This document shows, one piece after another, positions 50,301 through 58,116 of a stretch of DNA of 64,000 nt. Source of the stretch: Maricaulaceae bacterium (GTDB lineage: Bacteria; Pseudomonadota; Alphaproteobacteria; Caulobacterales; Maricaulaceae); contig JAHCJP010000001.1 of NCBI GenBank assembly GCA_026126205.1, positions 744,001-808,000 of the forward strand, read 5' to 3'. The position numbers and the translations under genes are program-made. A model generated the notes under the pieces. That model worked only from the letters and a program-made list of their open reading frames with translations, was not told the DNA's origin and searched no databases. Position 1 is the stretch's first letter, and each line of letters starts with the position of its first letter.

Positions 50301-50757
50301 CGGCTTCCGCCTCTTGCCTTTCCCGCACCTCGCGCGGCGACACCACCGGCGCCGGCGCCGTCGCGCCGGGCGGGGCGAGATCAATGGCGACCATGTTGTA
50401 GGAGGCGCTGACATGCGGCTGCACCGGGCCGCGCATGGCCAGGCGCAGCGCGCCGCCATCGGGATCGATGCGCGCCAGAGCCACGCGGTCCGGGAGCGCA
50501 TCAAGGATCGCAGCCGCGTCGCCATCGATCGCCCGGCTGAGATCGATCACCAGCACCGAGGAGGCGGCGAAGCGCGCCTCGGCGCGCGGGCGGTCGTCGC
50601 CGGCGCTATCCGGATAGATGATCAGAATACGCGCCGCCGGGCCGATGCGCTCAACGCGGAACTCAACCGGATCGCCGCCCCAGGCCGGGGCGGCGCCCAA
50701 CGCCGCGATCAGCGCCCCGGCGGCCAGCCGGATACGGATGTCATCCGTCAGAGCCAA
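47347..50757 (-). CDS. Large TPR-repeat secreted protein of the flagellar fliL-fliM operon
   Basis: A 1136-residue protein of unknown function. Signal peptide LAAGALIAALGAAPAWG, then beta-rich modules (about 20-270), an acidic Pro/Glu linker (EPEPEPEPEPEPEPAP near 320), a second beta-rich region to about 560, and a long helical TPR-like part (about 590-1110; for example RAVRGVANLMMGRLAEARVQL and AILYLMDHRAEQALNALRATRVAG). It is the last gene of the operon and overlaps the MotE gene by 17 bases. A TTG start fits the overlap. A periplasmic, motor-associated scaffold is plausible, but nothing in the sequence proves it. Confidence 0.75.
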   Translation of the reverse strand: MALTDDIRIRLAAGALIAALGAAPAWGGDPVEFRVERIGPAARILIIYPDSAGDDRPRAEARFAASSVLVIDLSRAIDGDAAAILDALPDRVALARIDPDGGALRLAMRGPVQPHVSASYNMVAIDLAPPGATAPAPVVSPREVRERQEAEAARAAAAAAAAAASAPAPALPVGLRFAQAEEYSRLELRWPEPVGHTLSQDGETADIVFDRPAEVDLSALRASPPRRLANAEEMREGDSWRLRLTLTPGARARVWADGATVVIDLHDADNGSPLAILAALAAAAEAAPDSGAMDEGDDSGTGNGAAAVEPEPEPEPEPEPEPAPDTAPGVEAAPVEPAAGPSPLTDAVPEGGVVRAEARDTGADLQARFSWAAPVGAAVFRRGGAIWIVFDAEADLQLDELAHGRRGHVVGYESLRGAGWSAARIVSPLSTQASVRSDGNSWTVVFADNAAATSAAAAIRRETRRGSPARFIVGLDSATALHWVDDPAVGDRIAVVTAHAPVQGVALRRDFVGGALLPSAHGAAVEAAADELTAVLEAGEASFALPDGLAIAVDSSQATARFLDNGEASPAFIDIEGWAGEGRYAERRAALERTAAAGGAEERLALARFLIAHELAPESLGVLNTLAEEYPHLAAGTQVRAVRGVANLMMGRLAEARVQLNDPALAADPAAAPWRALLDAAEENWPSARRRFEAASEILYDFPPRWRMRFRAAHARAAIELNDFAAAATQLQALRQDTPAGALAAEAEWLEARLQAATGDPEGAVARFEALADSGYAEIEARAIFDAIRLRMDAGTIDPTEAAEELESLRYRWRGDTLELETIRLLGSLYAREGAFAMGLSTMRSAQARFPAAPAARRMGSDMMEVFRRLYLYGDADRMDPIEAVALFYEYEYLTPQGADGDRMIRRLTDRLVALDLLTPASELLQHQVDNRLYEPVTRSRVAADLAILYLMDHRAEQALNALRATRVAGAPELLVTERRLLEARALSELGRHVHALELIEHDESADAARLRADISWTQSDWPRAGERIEAVLGQRWRDETPLSAAEQADVLRAAIAYNLAGDRASVRRLAERYGEAMADGTDAAAFTTLTSDRAGMGDARIGDLARRLADIDTLDAFMARFRDRFQADASAGGAS
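49793..49834. repeat. GGTTCC hexanucleotide microsatellite coding for Glu-Pro repeats
   Basis: Five exact GGTTCC units (49799-49828) flanked by one variant on each side (GGTTCT, GGCTCC). On the coding strand they give a run of Glu-Pro pairs in the linker of the TPR protein. Unit length is a multiple of three, so slippage would change linker length without a frameshift. Confidence 0.9.
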
Positions 50758-51484
50758 GGCGGGCCTCCAGCTCGGCGACGGTCTGCGGCAAGGCGTGGCG
50801 CGTCGCCAGCAGCTGCGTCAGGCGCGCCGCCTCGCGCGGGGCCATCTCGGCCATCAGCTCGGCCAGCGTCCGCGCCGGCATGCGCGCGGCGATCTGGATC
50901 TGGTAACGCTCCTCCAGCGCGGCGAAGGCCGGGGCGGCGGCGCGCGGCTCCATATTGCCGTAGACGCTGACCAGACGCTGCACCTCGGTTTCCTCGGCCT
51001 CGTTCAACGCGCCGATCATCGCCTCGATGTCGTCGCGCAGTTCGCGCAGGTCGGCGATGCGCTGCTCCACCCGTGTCTCGGCGGCGGCCAGCAAGGATTC
51101 GCGGGTGCGGACGGAAGCCTCGCGTTCGTCCAGCGCGCCGCGGCGCTGGGCCAGAGAGCGCAGCACCTCGATCTCGGACGGGCTGGCGCCGACTCGCCGG
51201 GCGAAACGGGCGTCGTTCTCCGGTTGCGGCGCCTCGACGACCGGGCATGCCTGGCGTTCGGCGGCCAGGCGCGGCAGATAGCGCTCCTCGGCCTCCAGCA
51301 GCGGACCGTCGCCGGACTGCGAACCAGAACCGGGTGACGCATCGTCCTCAGCGTCCTGGTTGAAGCCGGCCCAGGCCTCGGAGACGCCAAAGGCGAATTC
51401 CATCCCCTTCATCACCATCAGCCCCCCGGCGAGGACGGCGGCGGCGGCGAGAAAACGGAAGGGACGGCGCATTTCGGGCCTCAC
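50741..51484 (-). CDS. MotE family protein
   Basis: A 247-residue protein with one N-terminal membrane helix (RFLAAAAVLAGGLMVMKGMEF), a long coiled coil (about 100-170) and the C-terminal MotE/MgtE-N-like pattern VYGNMEPRAAAPAFAALEERYQIQIAARMPARTLAELMAEMAPREAARL. In rhizobia MotE is a periplasmic chaperone for MotC; in other alphaproteobacteria its role is less clear. GTG start overlapping the DUF6468 stop (GTGA). An ATG twelve bases later is an alternative. Confidence 0.82.
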   Translation of the reverse strand: MRPEMRRPFRFLAAAAVLAGGLMVMKGMEFAFGVSEAWAGFNQDAEDDASPGSGSQSGDGPLLEAEERYLPRLAAERQACPVVEAPQPENDARFARRVGASPSEIEVLRSLAQRRGALDEREASVRTRESLLAAAETRVEQRIADLRELRDDIEAMIGALNEAEETEVQRLVSVYGNMEPRAAAPAFAALEERYQIQIAARMPARTLAELMAEMAPREAARLTQLLATRHALPQTVAELEARLGSDG

Positions 51485-51867
51485 CGGATGTCTTTCAGCG
51501 CGCCGAGCACGCTGTCGCGTCCCGCTTCCGGGAACAGCTCGCGCGCCGGGCGGCGGGGACGATCTGAAAACGACGCGGCGCGGCGGTCTGCGCCGGACGT
51601 GAGCAAACGCAGTTCGTCAGCGATGCCCCGGGCCTCCTTCACCTGCTCCTGCAGGTCCTTTCCGGACAGCTTCGCGGCGCGGTCAAGCACGGCCAGGCTG
51701 GCGCGGGCGCGTTCGGACGCCTGGTCCAGCGCCTCCACGGCGGCGCGCACCCCGTCCTGACCGGACTTCAGCGCCCGCAACCGGGCGTCCACCCGCCAGC
51801 ACAGGAAGGCCGCGACGGCCAGAAGCAAAACCACCAGTCCTTCGAAAACCAGGCCAGCCAGCGTCAT
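51481..51867 (-). CDS. DUF6468 membrane protein in the flagellar operon
   Basis: A 128-residue protein with one N-terminal helix (LVFEGLVVLLLAVAAFLCWRV) and a charged coiled-coil part (LDQASERARASLAVLDRAAKLSGKDLQEQVKEARGIADEL). This pattern fits DUF6468, typically found between fliM and a MotE-type gene in alphaproteobacterial flagellar clusters. Function unknown. Overlaps fliM and MotE genes by four bases each. Confidence 0.78.
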   Translation of the reverse strand: MTLAGLVFEGLVVLLLAVAAFLCWRVDARLRALKSGQDGVRAAVEALDQASERARASLAVLDRAAKLSGKDLQEQVKEARGIADELRLLTSGADRRAASFSDRPRRPARELFPEAGRDSVLGALKDIR

Positions 51868-52988
51868 GTGAACCTCATCATCGCCTTGCGGGCGTTAGGG
51901 CTGAGCGGCGCATGCAGGCGCAGGGCGACATTGCGCCCCAGCCTGCCGATGCGTCCGGACGTGAGCGGAACCGGGCCGCAGCGCAGCTCGATGGCGCTGT
52001 CCGGCCCGGCGTCGAGATAGATCGTGTCGCCCAGCTTCAGGTTCATCACCTGGCCCAGCGGCATGCGCAGCTCGTCGAGCACCGCGGCGACCTCCATCTT
52101 GGTGGACCACAGCTCGGTTGCGAGGTGGCTCTCCCAGATATTGTCGCGGCCGAACTTCTCGCCCATGAACTGCTGCAGCAGCATTTTACGGATCGGCTCC
52201 AGCGTCGCGTAAGGCAGCAGCAGCTCGATGCGGCCGCCCCGGTCTTCCATGTCGATGCGCAGCTTGACCAGGATGGCGGCGTTGGCGGGGCGCGCGATGG
52301 CGGCGAAGCGGGGGTTGGTCTCGATGCGGTCGAGGGCGAAATCGACCTCGGTCAGCGGCTCGAACGCCTGCTTGGCGTCGGCCAGCACCACTTCGATCAT
52401 CCGCTGCACCAGCGTGCGTTCGATGGTGGTGTAGGGCCGCCCCTCGATGCGCATGGCGCTGGTGCCGCGGCGGCCGCCCAGCAGCACGTCCACCACCGAA
52501 TAGATCAGGTTGGAATCGACGGTCAGAAGGCCGTAATTGTCCAGCTGCTTGGCGCGGAACACCGCCAGGATCGCCGGCAGCGGGATCGAGTTCAGATAGT
52601 CGCCGAAGCGGATCGAGGAGATGTTGTCGAGGCTGACCTCGACATTGTCGGAGGTGAAATTGCGCAAGGACGTCGTCATCAGCCGCACCAGGCGGTCGAA
52701 GACGATCTCCAGCATCGGCAGACGCTCGTAGGACACCAGCGCCGAGTTGATGATGGCGCGGATGCCGGAGCGGTCGGCGCCCTCCTCGTCCGAAACCGAA
52801 AAGCCGAGCAGGGAGTCGATCTCGTCCTGGTTCAGGATGCGCTCGGCGGTGGCGGCGGGCGCGGCCTCCTCGTTGCCGACCATGGACTCCCATTCGGCGG
52901 CGAGCGCCTCGTCGCCCTCCCCCTCGGCGGCGGGCGCGGGGGCCTCCTGCTCTGCGGCCGGGGCCTGGTCTTCGGTTGCATCAGCCAT
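51864..52988 (-). CDS. fliM: Flagellar motor switch protein FliM
   Basis: A 374-residue C-ring protein. An acidic N-terminal region is followed by LNQDEIDSLLGF, usually at the very N-terminus (CheY-binding); here it comes after about 50 extra Ala/Glu/Pro-rich residues. Then the middle domain (GDYLNSIPLPAILAVFRAKQLDNYGLLTVDSNLIYSVVDVLLGG) and C-terminal domain (LNLKLGDTIYLD, then CGPVPLTSGRIGRLG). Second gene of fliL-fliM. Confidence 0.96.
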   Translation of the reverse strand: MADATEDQAPAAEQEAPAPAAEGEGDEALAAEWESMVGNEEAAPAATAERILNQDEIDSLLGFSVSDEEGADRSGIRAIINSALVSYERLPMLEIVFDRLVRLMTTSLRNFTSDNVEVSLDNISSIRFGDYLNSIPLPAILAVFRAKQLDNYGLLTVDSNLIYSVVDVLLGGRRGTSAMRIEGRPYTTIERTLVQRMIEVVLADAKQAFEPLTEVDFALDRIETNPRFAAIARPANAAILVKLRIDMEDRGGRIELLLPYATLEPIRKMLLQQFMGEKFGRDNIWESHLATELWSTKMEVAAVLDELRMPLGQVMNLKLGDTIYLDAGPDSAIELRCGPVPLTSGRIGRLGRNVALRLHAPLSPNARKAMMRFT

Positions 52989-52990
52989 GG

Positions 52991-53530
52991 TCAGACGATC
53001 AGGAACTCTTCAATCAGCACGGCGTTGATCTGGTAGGGCGCGATGGCCAGGTTGACGCGGCGCAGCAGCTCGCGGCGCAGGCGCTCGCTGCCGGCCGAGC
53101 CCGACAAGTCCTCGATGCGCATCTCGCGCAGGAAGCCCTGGAACTGGTCGATCACCCGCGGCAGCTTCGATTCCAGCTCGCGCACCACCGCCTGGTCCGA
53201 CACCTCCAGCGTCAGGTTGAGGCTCAGAATGCTCGGCCGCCCGTCGCCGGAGGTGATGTTCACCCGGATCTCGGGCATCTCGTAGAACAACACCGTCTCC
53301 GTCGCCTGCGCCTGGCGGGTCTCGCCGTCGCCATGCTCCGCATCGCCGCCGCCGAGCAACAGCAGCGCGGCGACGCCGCCCAGAACCAGGATCAACACCG
53401 GCAGGCCGGCGAACAGGGCCAGTTTCTTGACGCCAAGCTTCTTCTTGCCCTGCGCCTCGCCGCCCTCGCCCTCGCCGTCAACGGCTTCCTCGGGGGCGTC
53501 TTCGGCCTCTTTCTCGGGTTTTTTGGCCAT
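52991..53530 (-). CDS. fliL: Flagellar basal body-associated protein FliL
   Basis: A 179-residue stator-associated protein. It has a charged cytoplasmic start (KKPEKEAEDAPEEA), one helix (LALFAGLPVLILVLGGVAALLLLGG) and a periplasmic domain with YEMPEIRVNITSGDGRPSILSLNLTLEV and a C-terminal INAVLIEEFLIV. First gene of the fliL-fliM-DUF6468-MotE-TPR operon; two bases separate it from fliM. Confidence 0.95.
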   Translation of the reverse strand: MAKKPEKEAEDAPEEAVDGEGEGGEAQGKKKLGVKKLALFAGLPVLILVLGGVAALLLLGGGDAEHGDGETRQAQATETVLFYEMPEIRVNITSGDGRPSILSLNLTLEVSDQAVVRELESKLPRVIDQFQGFLREMRIEDLSGSAGSERLRRELLRRVNLAIAPYQINAVLIEEFLIV

Positions 53531-53606
53531 GCCGCGCTCCGGATTAAACGCCTGAACCGATTAACCGCCGCGCCGGTTAATGATGCGTTGCGGACCGCTG
53601 CGGATG

Positions 53607-53621
53607 CGGCAAGTTTTGCCG
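53607..53621. promoter_or_regulatory. Palindrome upstream of the flgF sigma-54 promoter (candidate FlbD site)
   Basis: CGGCAA-GTT-TTGCCG is a perfect inverted repeat about 88 bases before the -24 element of the flgF promoter. The same layout is found before flgI. It is in the position expected for an enhancer bound by the FlbD activator. Confidence 0.65.
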
Positions 53622-53706
53622 GGCGCCGGTGCGGGCTTTGCCGCAACGGTAATGGCAGGCATGCGCGCTACATCGGTCAACCCATTGAAATACAAAGAAA
53701 TTAACC

Positions 53707-53723
53707 TTGGCACGCAGGTTGCG
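53707..53723 (+). promoter_or_regulatory. Sigma-54 promoter of flgF-flgG-flgA-flgH
   Basis: TTGGCACG-CAGG-TTGC matches the sigma-54 consensus, with GG at 53709-53710 and GC at 53721-53722, exactly ten bases between them. It lies 68 bases upstream of the flgF ATG. Confidence 0.92.
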
Positions 53724-53790
53724 ACGCGAGGGCCGGAGCGCCGCGCGAACTGCGGCGTGGCATGCGAAGCGCCAGAACGGACGGAACGCC

Positions 53791-54528
53791 ATGGACAACG
53801 CCCTGATGATCGGCCTGTCGCGCCAGATGACGCTGCGCCGCGCCATGGACGTGGTCGCCAACAATATCGCCAACGCCTCCACCGCCGGCTTCAAGGCCGA
53901 GACCCTGCTGCTTGAGGGCGCCGCGGCCCCGCGCGCCGCGGCCGAGGACGGCCCCTCGCGCCTGATGTATGTCGCCGACTGGGGGATGGGCCGCGATTTC
54001 GGCCAGGGCGCGCTGGAGCATACCGGGCGCGCCTTCGACCTCGCCCTTGAAGGCGAAGGGTTCTTCGCCCTGCAGACGGCGGACGGCGACACCCGCTACA
54101 CCCGCGACGGGCGCTTCCGCCTCGACAGCGAGGGGCGCCTGGCCGCCCCCGACGGCGCGCTGGTGCTGGGCGAAGGCGGCGCGCCGCTGCTGATGGAGGC
54201 GGGCGGAGAGCCCGTCCGGATCAGCGGCGACGGGATACTGACCCAGGGCGAGGCGGAGATCGGACGCGTGGCCGTGTTCCGCTTCGACGCCCCCGGCGCG
54301 CTGGAGAAGACCGGCGAGAGCCGCTACCGCGCCCCGGAAGGCGCCGAGGCGCTGGCCGTGGCCGAACCGCAAGTGCTGCAAGGCTTCGTGGAACGGTCGA
54401 ACGTGCAGCCGATCCTGGAGCTTACCCGGATGATGGAGGTGATGCGGGCCTATGAGTCCGTCAGCCGCTTCATCAACCAGACCGAAGAACTGAACCGCAA
54501 GGCGATCGAACGCCTTGGCCGGGTCTAG
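53791..54528 (+). CDS. flgF: Flagellar basal-body rod protein FlgF
   Basis: A 245-residue proximal rod protein. N-terminal axial motif ALMIGLSRQMTLRRAMDVVANNIANASTAGFKAETLL, middle EGEGFFALQTADGDTRYTRDGRFRLD, and C-terminal LELTRMMEVMRAYESVSRFINQTEELN. The ATG at 53791 lies after the sigma-54 promoter; an earlier in-frame ATG at 53707 lies inside it and is rejected. First gene of flgF-flgG-flgA-flgH. Confidence 0.97.
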   Translation: MDNALMIGLSRQMTLRRAMDVVANNIANASTAGFKAETLLLEGAAAPRAAAEDGPSRLMYVADWGMGRDFGQGALEHTGRAFDLALEGEGFFALQTADGDTRYTRDGRFRLDSEGRLAAPDGALVLGEGGAPLLMEAGGEPVRISGDGILTQGEAEIGRVAVFRFDAPGALEKTGESRYRAPEGAEALAVAEPQVLQGFVERSNVQPILELTRMMEVMRAYESVSRFINQTEELNRKAIERLGRV

Positions 54529-54551
54529 ACCGGCCCTGAAGGAGCGATGAG

Positions 54552-55337
54552 ATGCGAGCCCTGAACACCGCCGCCACCGGCATGCTGGCCCAGCAGATGA
54601 ATGTGGAGGTCATCTCCCACAACATCGCCAACATGAACACCACCGGCTACAAGCGCCAGCGGGCCGAGTTCCAGGATCTTCTGTACCAGAGCGTCGAGCG
54701 CATGGGGGTCAACTCCTCCGACGCCGGCACCATCGTGCCCACGGGCGTGCAGGTGGGCCTGGGCGTGCAGGCGGCCTCGATCTACCGCATCACCGAACAG
54801 GGCAATCTGGCCCAGACCGGCAACCGTTTCGACCTGGCCATCTCCGGCGACGGCTATTTCCGGGTGCAGATGCCGAGCGGCGAAGACGCCTACACCCGCG
54901 CCGGCAATTTCGCGATCAGCCCGGACGGCCAGCTGGTGACGATGGACGGCTATGTGCTGGCGCCCGGCGTCGCCATCCCCCAGGACGCCCGCGACGTGAT
55001 CGTCAACCAGCAGGGCCAGGTGCAGGTGCTGATGGACGGCGACCCGGATCCGCAGATCGTCGGCCAGCTGGAGCTGGCCACCTTCTTCAACGAAGCGGGG
55101 CTGGAAGGCATGGGCGACAGCCTGTTCCGCGAATCCGCCGCCTCCGGCCCGGCCTCTATCGGCACGCCGGGATCGCCCGGCTTCGGAGTGATCCGTCAGG
55201 GCTTCGTCGAGACGTCCAACGTCAACGCCGTGGCCGAGATCACCGCCCTGATCCAGGCCCAGCGCGCCTATGAAATGAACGCCCGCGTCATCTCCGCCTC
55301 CGACGAGATGATGGCGGCCAGCAGCAACCTGCGCTGA
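54552..55337 (+). CDS. flgG: Flagellar distal rod protein FlgG
   Basis: A 261-residue distal rod protein, standard length. RALNTAATGMLAQQMNVEVISHNIANMNTTGYKRQRAEFQDLLYQ and the C-terminal TSNVNAVAEITALIQAQRAYEMNARVISASDEMMAASSNL are near-invariant features. Follows flgF by 23 bases. Confidence 0.99.
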   Translation: MRALNTAATGMLAQQMNVEVISHNIANMNTTGYKRQRAEFQDLLYQSVERMGVNSSDAGTIVPTGVQVGLGVQAASIYRITEQGNLAQTGNRFDLAISGDGYFRVQMPSGEDAYTRAGNFAISPDGQLVTMDGYVLAPGVAIPQDARDVIVNQQGQVQVLMDGDPDPQIVGQLELATFFNEAGLEGMGDSLFRESAASGPASIGTPGSPGFGVIRQGFVETSNVNAVAEITALIQAQRAYEMNARVISASDEMMAASSNLR

Positions 55338-55350
55338 CGGAGATTAGTCC

Positions 55351-56286
55351 ATGTCCCGCGCCCTCGCCGCCCTCGCCCTGCTCGTCATCCTCGCCGCCGC
55401 GCCCGCCGCGGCGCAGGAGCCGGTGCTACTGCGCGAGCCGGTCAGCGTGCGCGGGGCCGAAATCACCCTGCGCGACCTGTTCGGCGTCGAGGGCGAAGGC
55501 GCGGACGCCGTCATCGCCCGCGCGCCGGCGCCGGGCGCGACTTTGTCGCTGGATCCTGAATATGTGCGCGAGGCCGCGGCGCGACAGGGCTATCGCTGGG
55601 CCAACCCGTCCGGCCTGCGGCGGGTGAGCGTCGCCCGCGAAAGCCGGATAATCGGCGCCGAGACGGTCCGGGAACTGATCGCCGCCGAACTGTTCGCCCG
55701 CGACCGCCGCCCGCACGAAGTGCGGCTCAGCAGCGGCGCGCTGATCCTGCACGCGCCGGCCGAATCCGCCGGCGGGCCGGAGATCCTGGCGCTGGACCAT
55801 GATCCGTCATCGGGTCTGGTCTCGGCGCTTATCGCCACCCATGACGGGGCCGAGCCGGTGCGCATCGCCGCCCGCGCCCACGCCACGGCGGACGTGCCGG
55901 TGCTGGCTCGCCCGGTGGCCGCCGGCGAGACGATCACCGACGCCGATATCGACTGGGTTCCGATGCGCGCCGATCGGCTGCGCGCCGACGCCGTAATGGA
56001 CGCCGACCGCATCGCCGGCCGCGCCGCGCGCCGCGCCCTGCGCGCCGGAGAGCCGTTGCGCGCCTATGATTTGCGCGAGCCGGTGGTGGTGTCCCGCGGC
56101 GAGGTGGTGAACCTCGTCTTCCGCTCCGGCTCCCTCACCCTCACCGCCCGCGCCCGCGCGCTTCAGGACGGCGGCGCCGGCCAGAACATCCGTTTCGTCA
56201 ACCTGCAGTCCAACCGCACGGTCGAGGCGGTGGTCACCGGCGCCGGCCAGGCGCGCGTGGGCCGCCTTCCCGCCGAAGCCTCGTAA
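55351..56286 (+). CDS. flgA: Flagellar P-ring chaperone FlgA
   Basis: A 311-residue periplasmic protein needed for P-ring assembly. Signal peptide ALAALALLVILAAAPAAA, then an N-terminal extension (ITLRDLFGVEG) and the SAF domain (VPVLARPVAAGETITDADIDWV ... GEVVNLVFRSGSLTLTARARALQDGGAGQNIRFVNLQSNRTVEAVV). Third in its operon; the P-ring gene flgI is in another operon 3 kb away. Confidence 0.93.
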   Translation: MSRALAALALLVILAAAPAAAQEPVLLREPVSVRGAEITLRDLFGVEGEGADAVIARAPAPGATLSLDPEYVREAAARQGYRWANPSGLRRVSVARESRIIGAETVRELIAAELFARDRRPHEVRLSSGALILHAPAESAGGPEILALDHDPSSGLVSALIATHDGAEPVRIAARAHATADVPVLARPVAAGETITDADIDWVPMRADRLRADAVMDADRIAGRAARRALRAGEPLRAYDLREPVVVSRGEVVNLVFRSGSLTLTARARALQDGGAGQNIRFVNLQSNRTVEAVVTGAGQARVGRLPAEAS

Positions 56287-56308
56287 CCACCCGGACCGGA
56301 GCCGCCTC

Positions 56309-57058
56309 ATGACCATCCGCCGCGTTCTCGCCGTCTGCATTCTCGGCCTCGCCGTTTCGGCATGCGGAGCCACCGCCCAGCGCCTGGCCGAAGTCGGCCG
56401 CCCCCCGGCGATGAGCCCGATCGAGGATCCATCCCAGCTGGCCGGCGGCGGAGTCACCCGCATCCCGATGCCGGCCGAGGAGGCCTTCGGCCCCAATGAG
56501 ACCAACTCGCTCTGGCGCCCCGGCGCACGGACATTCTTCGGCGATCCGCGCGCCAGCCGCCCCGGCGACATTCTGACCGTCAACATCAACATCCAGGATA
56601 ACGCCCGGGTGCAGAACGCCACCAACCGCAGCCGCACCAGCAGCGAGAACTCGCGCATCAACAATTTCCTCGGCGCGGAGACCAGCCTGGCCAACATCTT
56701 CCCGAACGCGATCGATCCGGAGAACCTGACCCGGTTCGGCTCCACCAGCTCCATGCAGGGCTCGGGCTCGGTCGACCGGCGCGAACAGATCAACATGGCT
56801 ATCGCCGCCATCGTCACCCAACGTCTGAGCAACGGGAACCTGGTCATCGCCGGCCGGCAGGAGGTGCGCATCAACAACGAGGTGCGCGAACTGCTGATCA
56901 CCGGCATCGTCCGGCCCGAGGACATCGCCGCCGACAACACCATCCGCCATACCCAGATCGCCGAGGCCCGCGTCTCCTATGGCGGCCGCGGCCATATCAG
57001 CGACATGCAGCGCCCGCGCGTCGGCCAGGAGATCTACGACATCCTGTGGCCGTTCTGA
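56309..57058 (+). CDS. flgH: Flagellar L-ring protein FlgH
   Basis: A 249-residue outer-membrane ring lipoprotein. Lipobox LAVSAC, then SLWRPGARTFFGDPRASRPGDILTVNINIQDNARVQNATNRSR and the C-terminal GNLVIAGRQEVRINNEVRELLITGIVRPEDIAADNTI and GQEIYDILWPF. Last gene of the operon, followed by a terminator. Confidence 0.98.
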   Translation: MTIRRVLAVCILGLAVSACGATAQRLAEVGRPPAMSPIEDPSQLAGGGVTRIPMPAEEAFGPNETNSLWRPGARTFFGDPRASRPGDILTVNINIQDNARVQNATNRSRTSSENSRINNFLGAETSLANIFPNAIDPENLTRFGSTSSMQGSGSVDRREQINMAIAAIVTQRLSNGNLVIAGRQEVRINNEVRELLITGIVRPEDIAADNTIRHTQIAEARVSYGGRGHISDMQRPRVGQEIYDILWPF

Positions 57059-57082
57059 GCGGCGGCGTTTACCGGACAAGCG

Positions 57083-57108
57083 AAGGGCGGCCCGCAGGCC
57101 GCCCTTTT
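57083..57108 (+). terminator. Rho-independent terminator after flgH
   Basis: AAGGGCGGCC and GGCCGCCCTT form a ten-base stem with a four-base loop followed by TT, 24 bases after the flgH stop. Confidence 0.9.
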
Positions 57109-57190
57109 CGTTTCATATGCGCCTTCCACCCTCTCCCAATCCTTATCGCTGCTTCCCGGTTCGGGTCAGGACGCGGACAGCGACGCTTCA

Positions 57191-57341
57191 TACCCTCCCC
57201 CGGCGCGGGGAGGGCCGGGCCTGCGGGCGTCAGTCCGAAGGCCCGGGGTGGGGGGAAGTTTCCGTTCGCGCCATTCGCCCCCCACCCCACTCGGGACGGC
57301 TCCGCCGCCCCTCGTGACCCTCCCCGCGCCGGGGGAGGGTG
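57191..57341. repeat. Large palindromic intergenic element
   Basis: Two arms (57191-57214 and 57318-57341) match as inverted repeats in 23 of 24 positions around CCCTCCCCCGGCGCGGGG. The spacer of about 100 bases contains further GC-rich inner palindromes (GGGCCTGCGG / GGCCCGGGG and CCCCCCACCCC). It is a type of long repeat common between genes in alphaproteobacteria. No gene was found in 57059-57567. Confidence 0.8.
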
Positions 57342-57567
57342 GGAGGCGTCAATGGCGCGCTCTCCGGGGATCGGCCGGGAAGCAGATTTGACCTTCAGGC
57401 GCCCTAAACGCCGCGCCGCGCCTGGAATGACGGCGGTTGCGTGTAGTGAAGAACAGCGCCCTTCTTGCACCGTCCCGGCAATGGCGAAAAACCGCAACGA
57501 AATTTTCCAACCCTTTTCCGGCGGCGGACGACCTTATGATTGTTAGAGGGTGAAAAAGGACCCCTGC

Positions 57568-58116
57568 ATGGCCCGCAACGCCGAGCGCGTATACGACGAA
57601 TACCTGACCGTGCTGGCCCGGTCCGGCGACCGCGGCGCCTTTGCGGCGCTGTTCCGGCGCTGGAACCCGCGCGCAGTGCGGCACGCGAACCGCCTGCTGG
57701 GTGACGCCGACACCGCCGCGGACGCCGCGCAGGAAGCCTGGCTGTCCGCCGTGCGCGGCCTGGCGCGGCTGGACGACCCGGCCGCGTTTCCGGCCTGGTT
57801 CCTCGGCATCGTCGGACGGCGCTGCGCCGACCGCATCCGGAAGAACCGGCGCGGCCGCAAGCTTGCAACCGCCGCCGCCGCAGACCCCACCTTCAACGGC
57901 GCGCAGACGCCGCCGCCCGGCGGCGAACCGGCGCTGACCGCCGCCATACGCGCCCTGCCGCCGGTGCAGCGCGCGGTGGTCGGCCTCTTTTACCAGGACG
58001 GCCTGAACACCGCCGAGACCGGCCGCGCGCTGGGCCTGTCCGAAGCCGCCGTGAAATCGCGGCTGCACGCCGCCCGCGAAACCCTGAAATCCGTCATCGC
58101 AAGGAGAGAGAGATGA
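57568..58116 (+). CDS. ECF-family RNA polymerase sigma factor (second)
   Basis: A 182-residue sigma factor. Sigma-2: YLTVLARSGDRGAFAALFRRWNPRAVRHANRLLGDADTAADAAQEAWLSAVRGL; sigma-4: LPPVQRAVVGLFYQDGLNTAETGRALGLSEAAVKSRLHAARETLK. AAGGA before the ATG at 57568 supports that start over a GTG at 57550. It overlaps the DUF6768 gene by four bases (ATGA), which should encode its regulator or partner. It is an insertion between flagellar operons. Confidence 0.93.
   Translation: MARNAERVYDEYLTVLARSGDRGAFAALFRRWNPRAVRHANRLLGDADTAADAAQEAWLSAVRGLARLDDPAAFPAWFLGIVGRRCADRIRKNRRGRKLATAAAADPTFNGAQTPPPGGEPALTAAIRALPPVQRAVVGLFYQDGLNTAETGRALGLSEAAVKSRLHAARETLKSVIARRER

Noticed and set aside
53544-53580. Three TTAA words upstream of fliL that might be a CtrA site
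   Set aside because: Spacings are 13 and 12 bases between words, not 7, so the consensus is not met; left unassigned.
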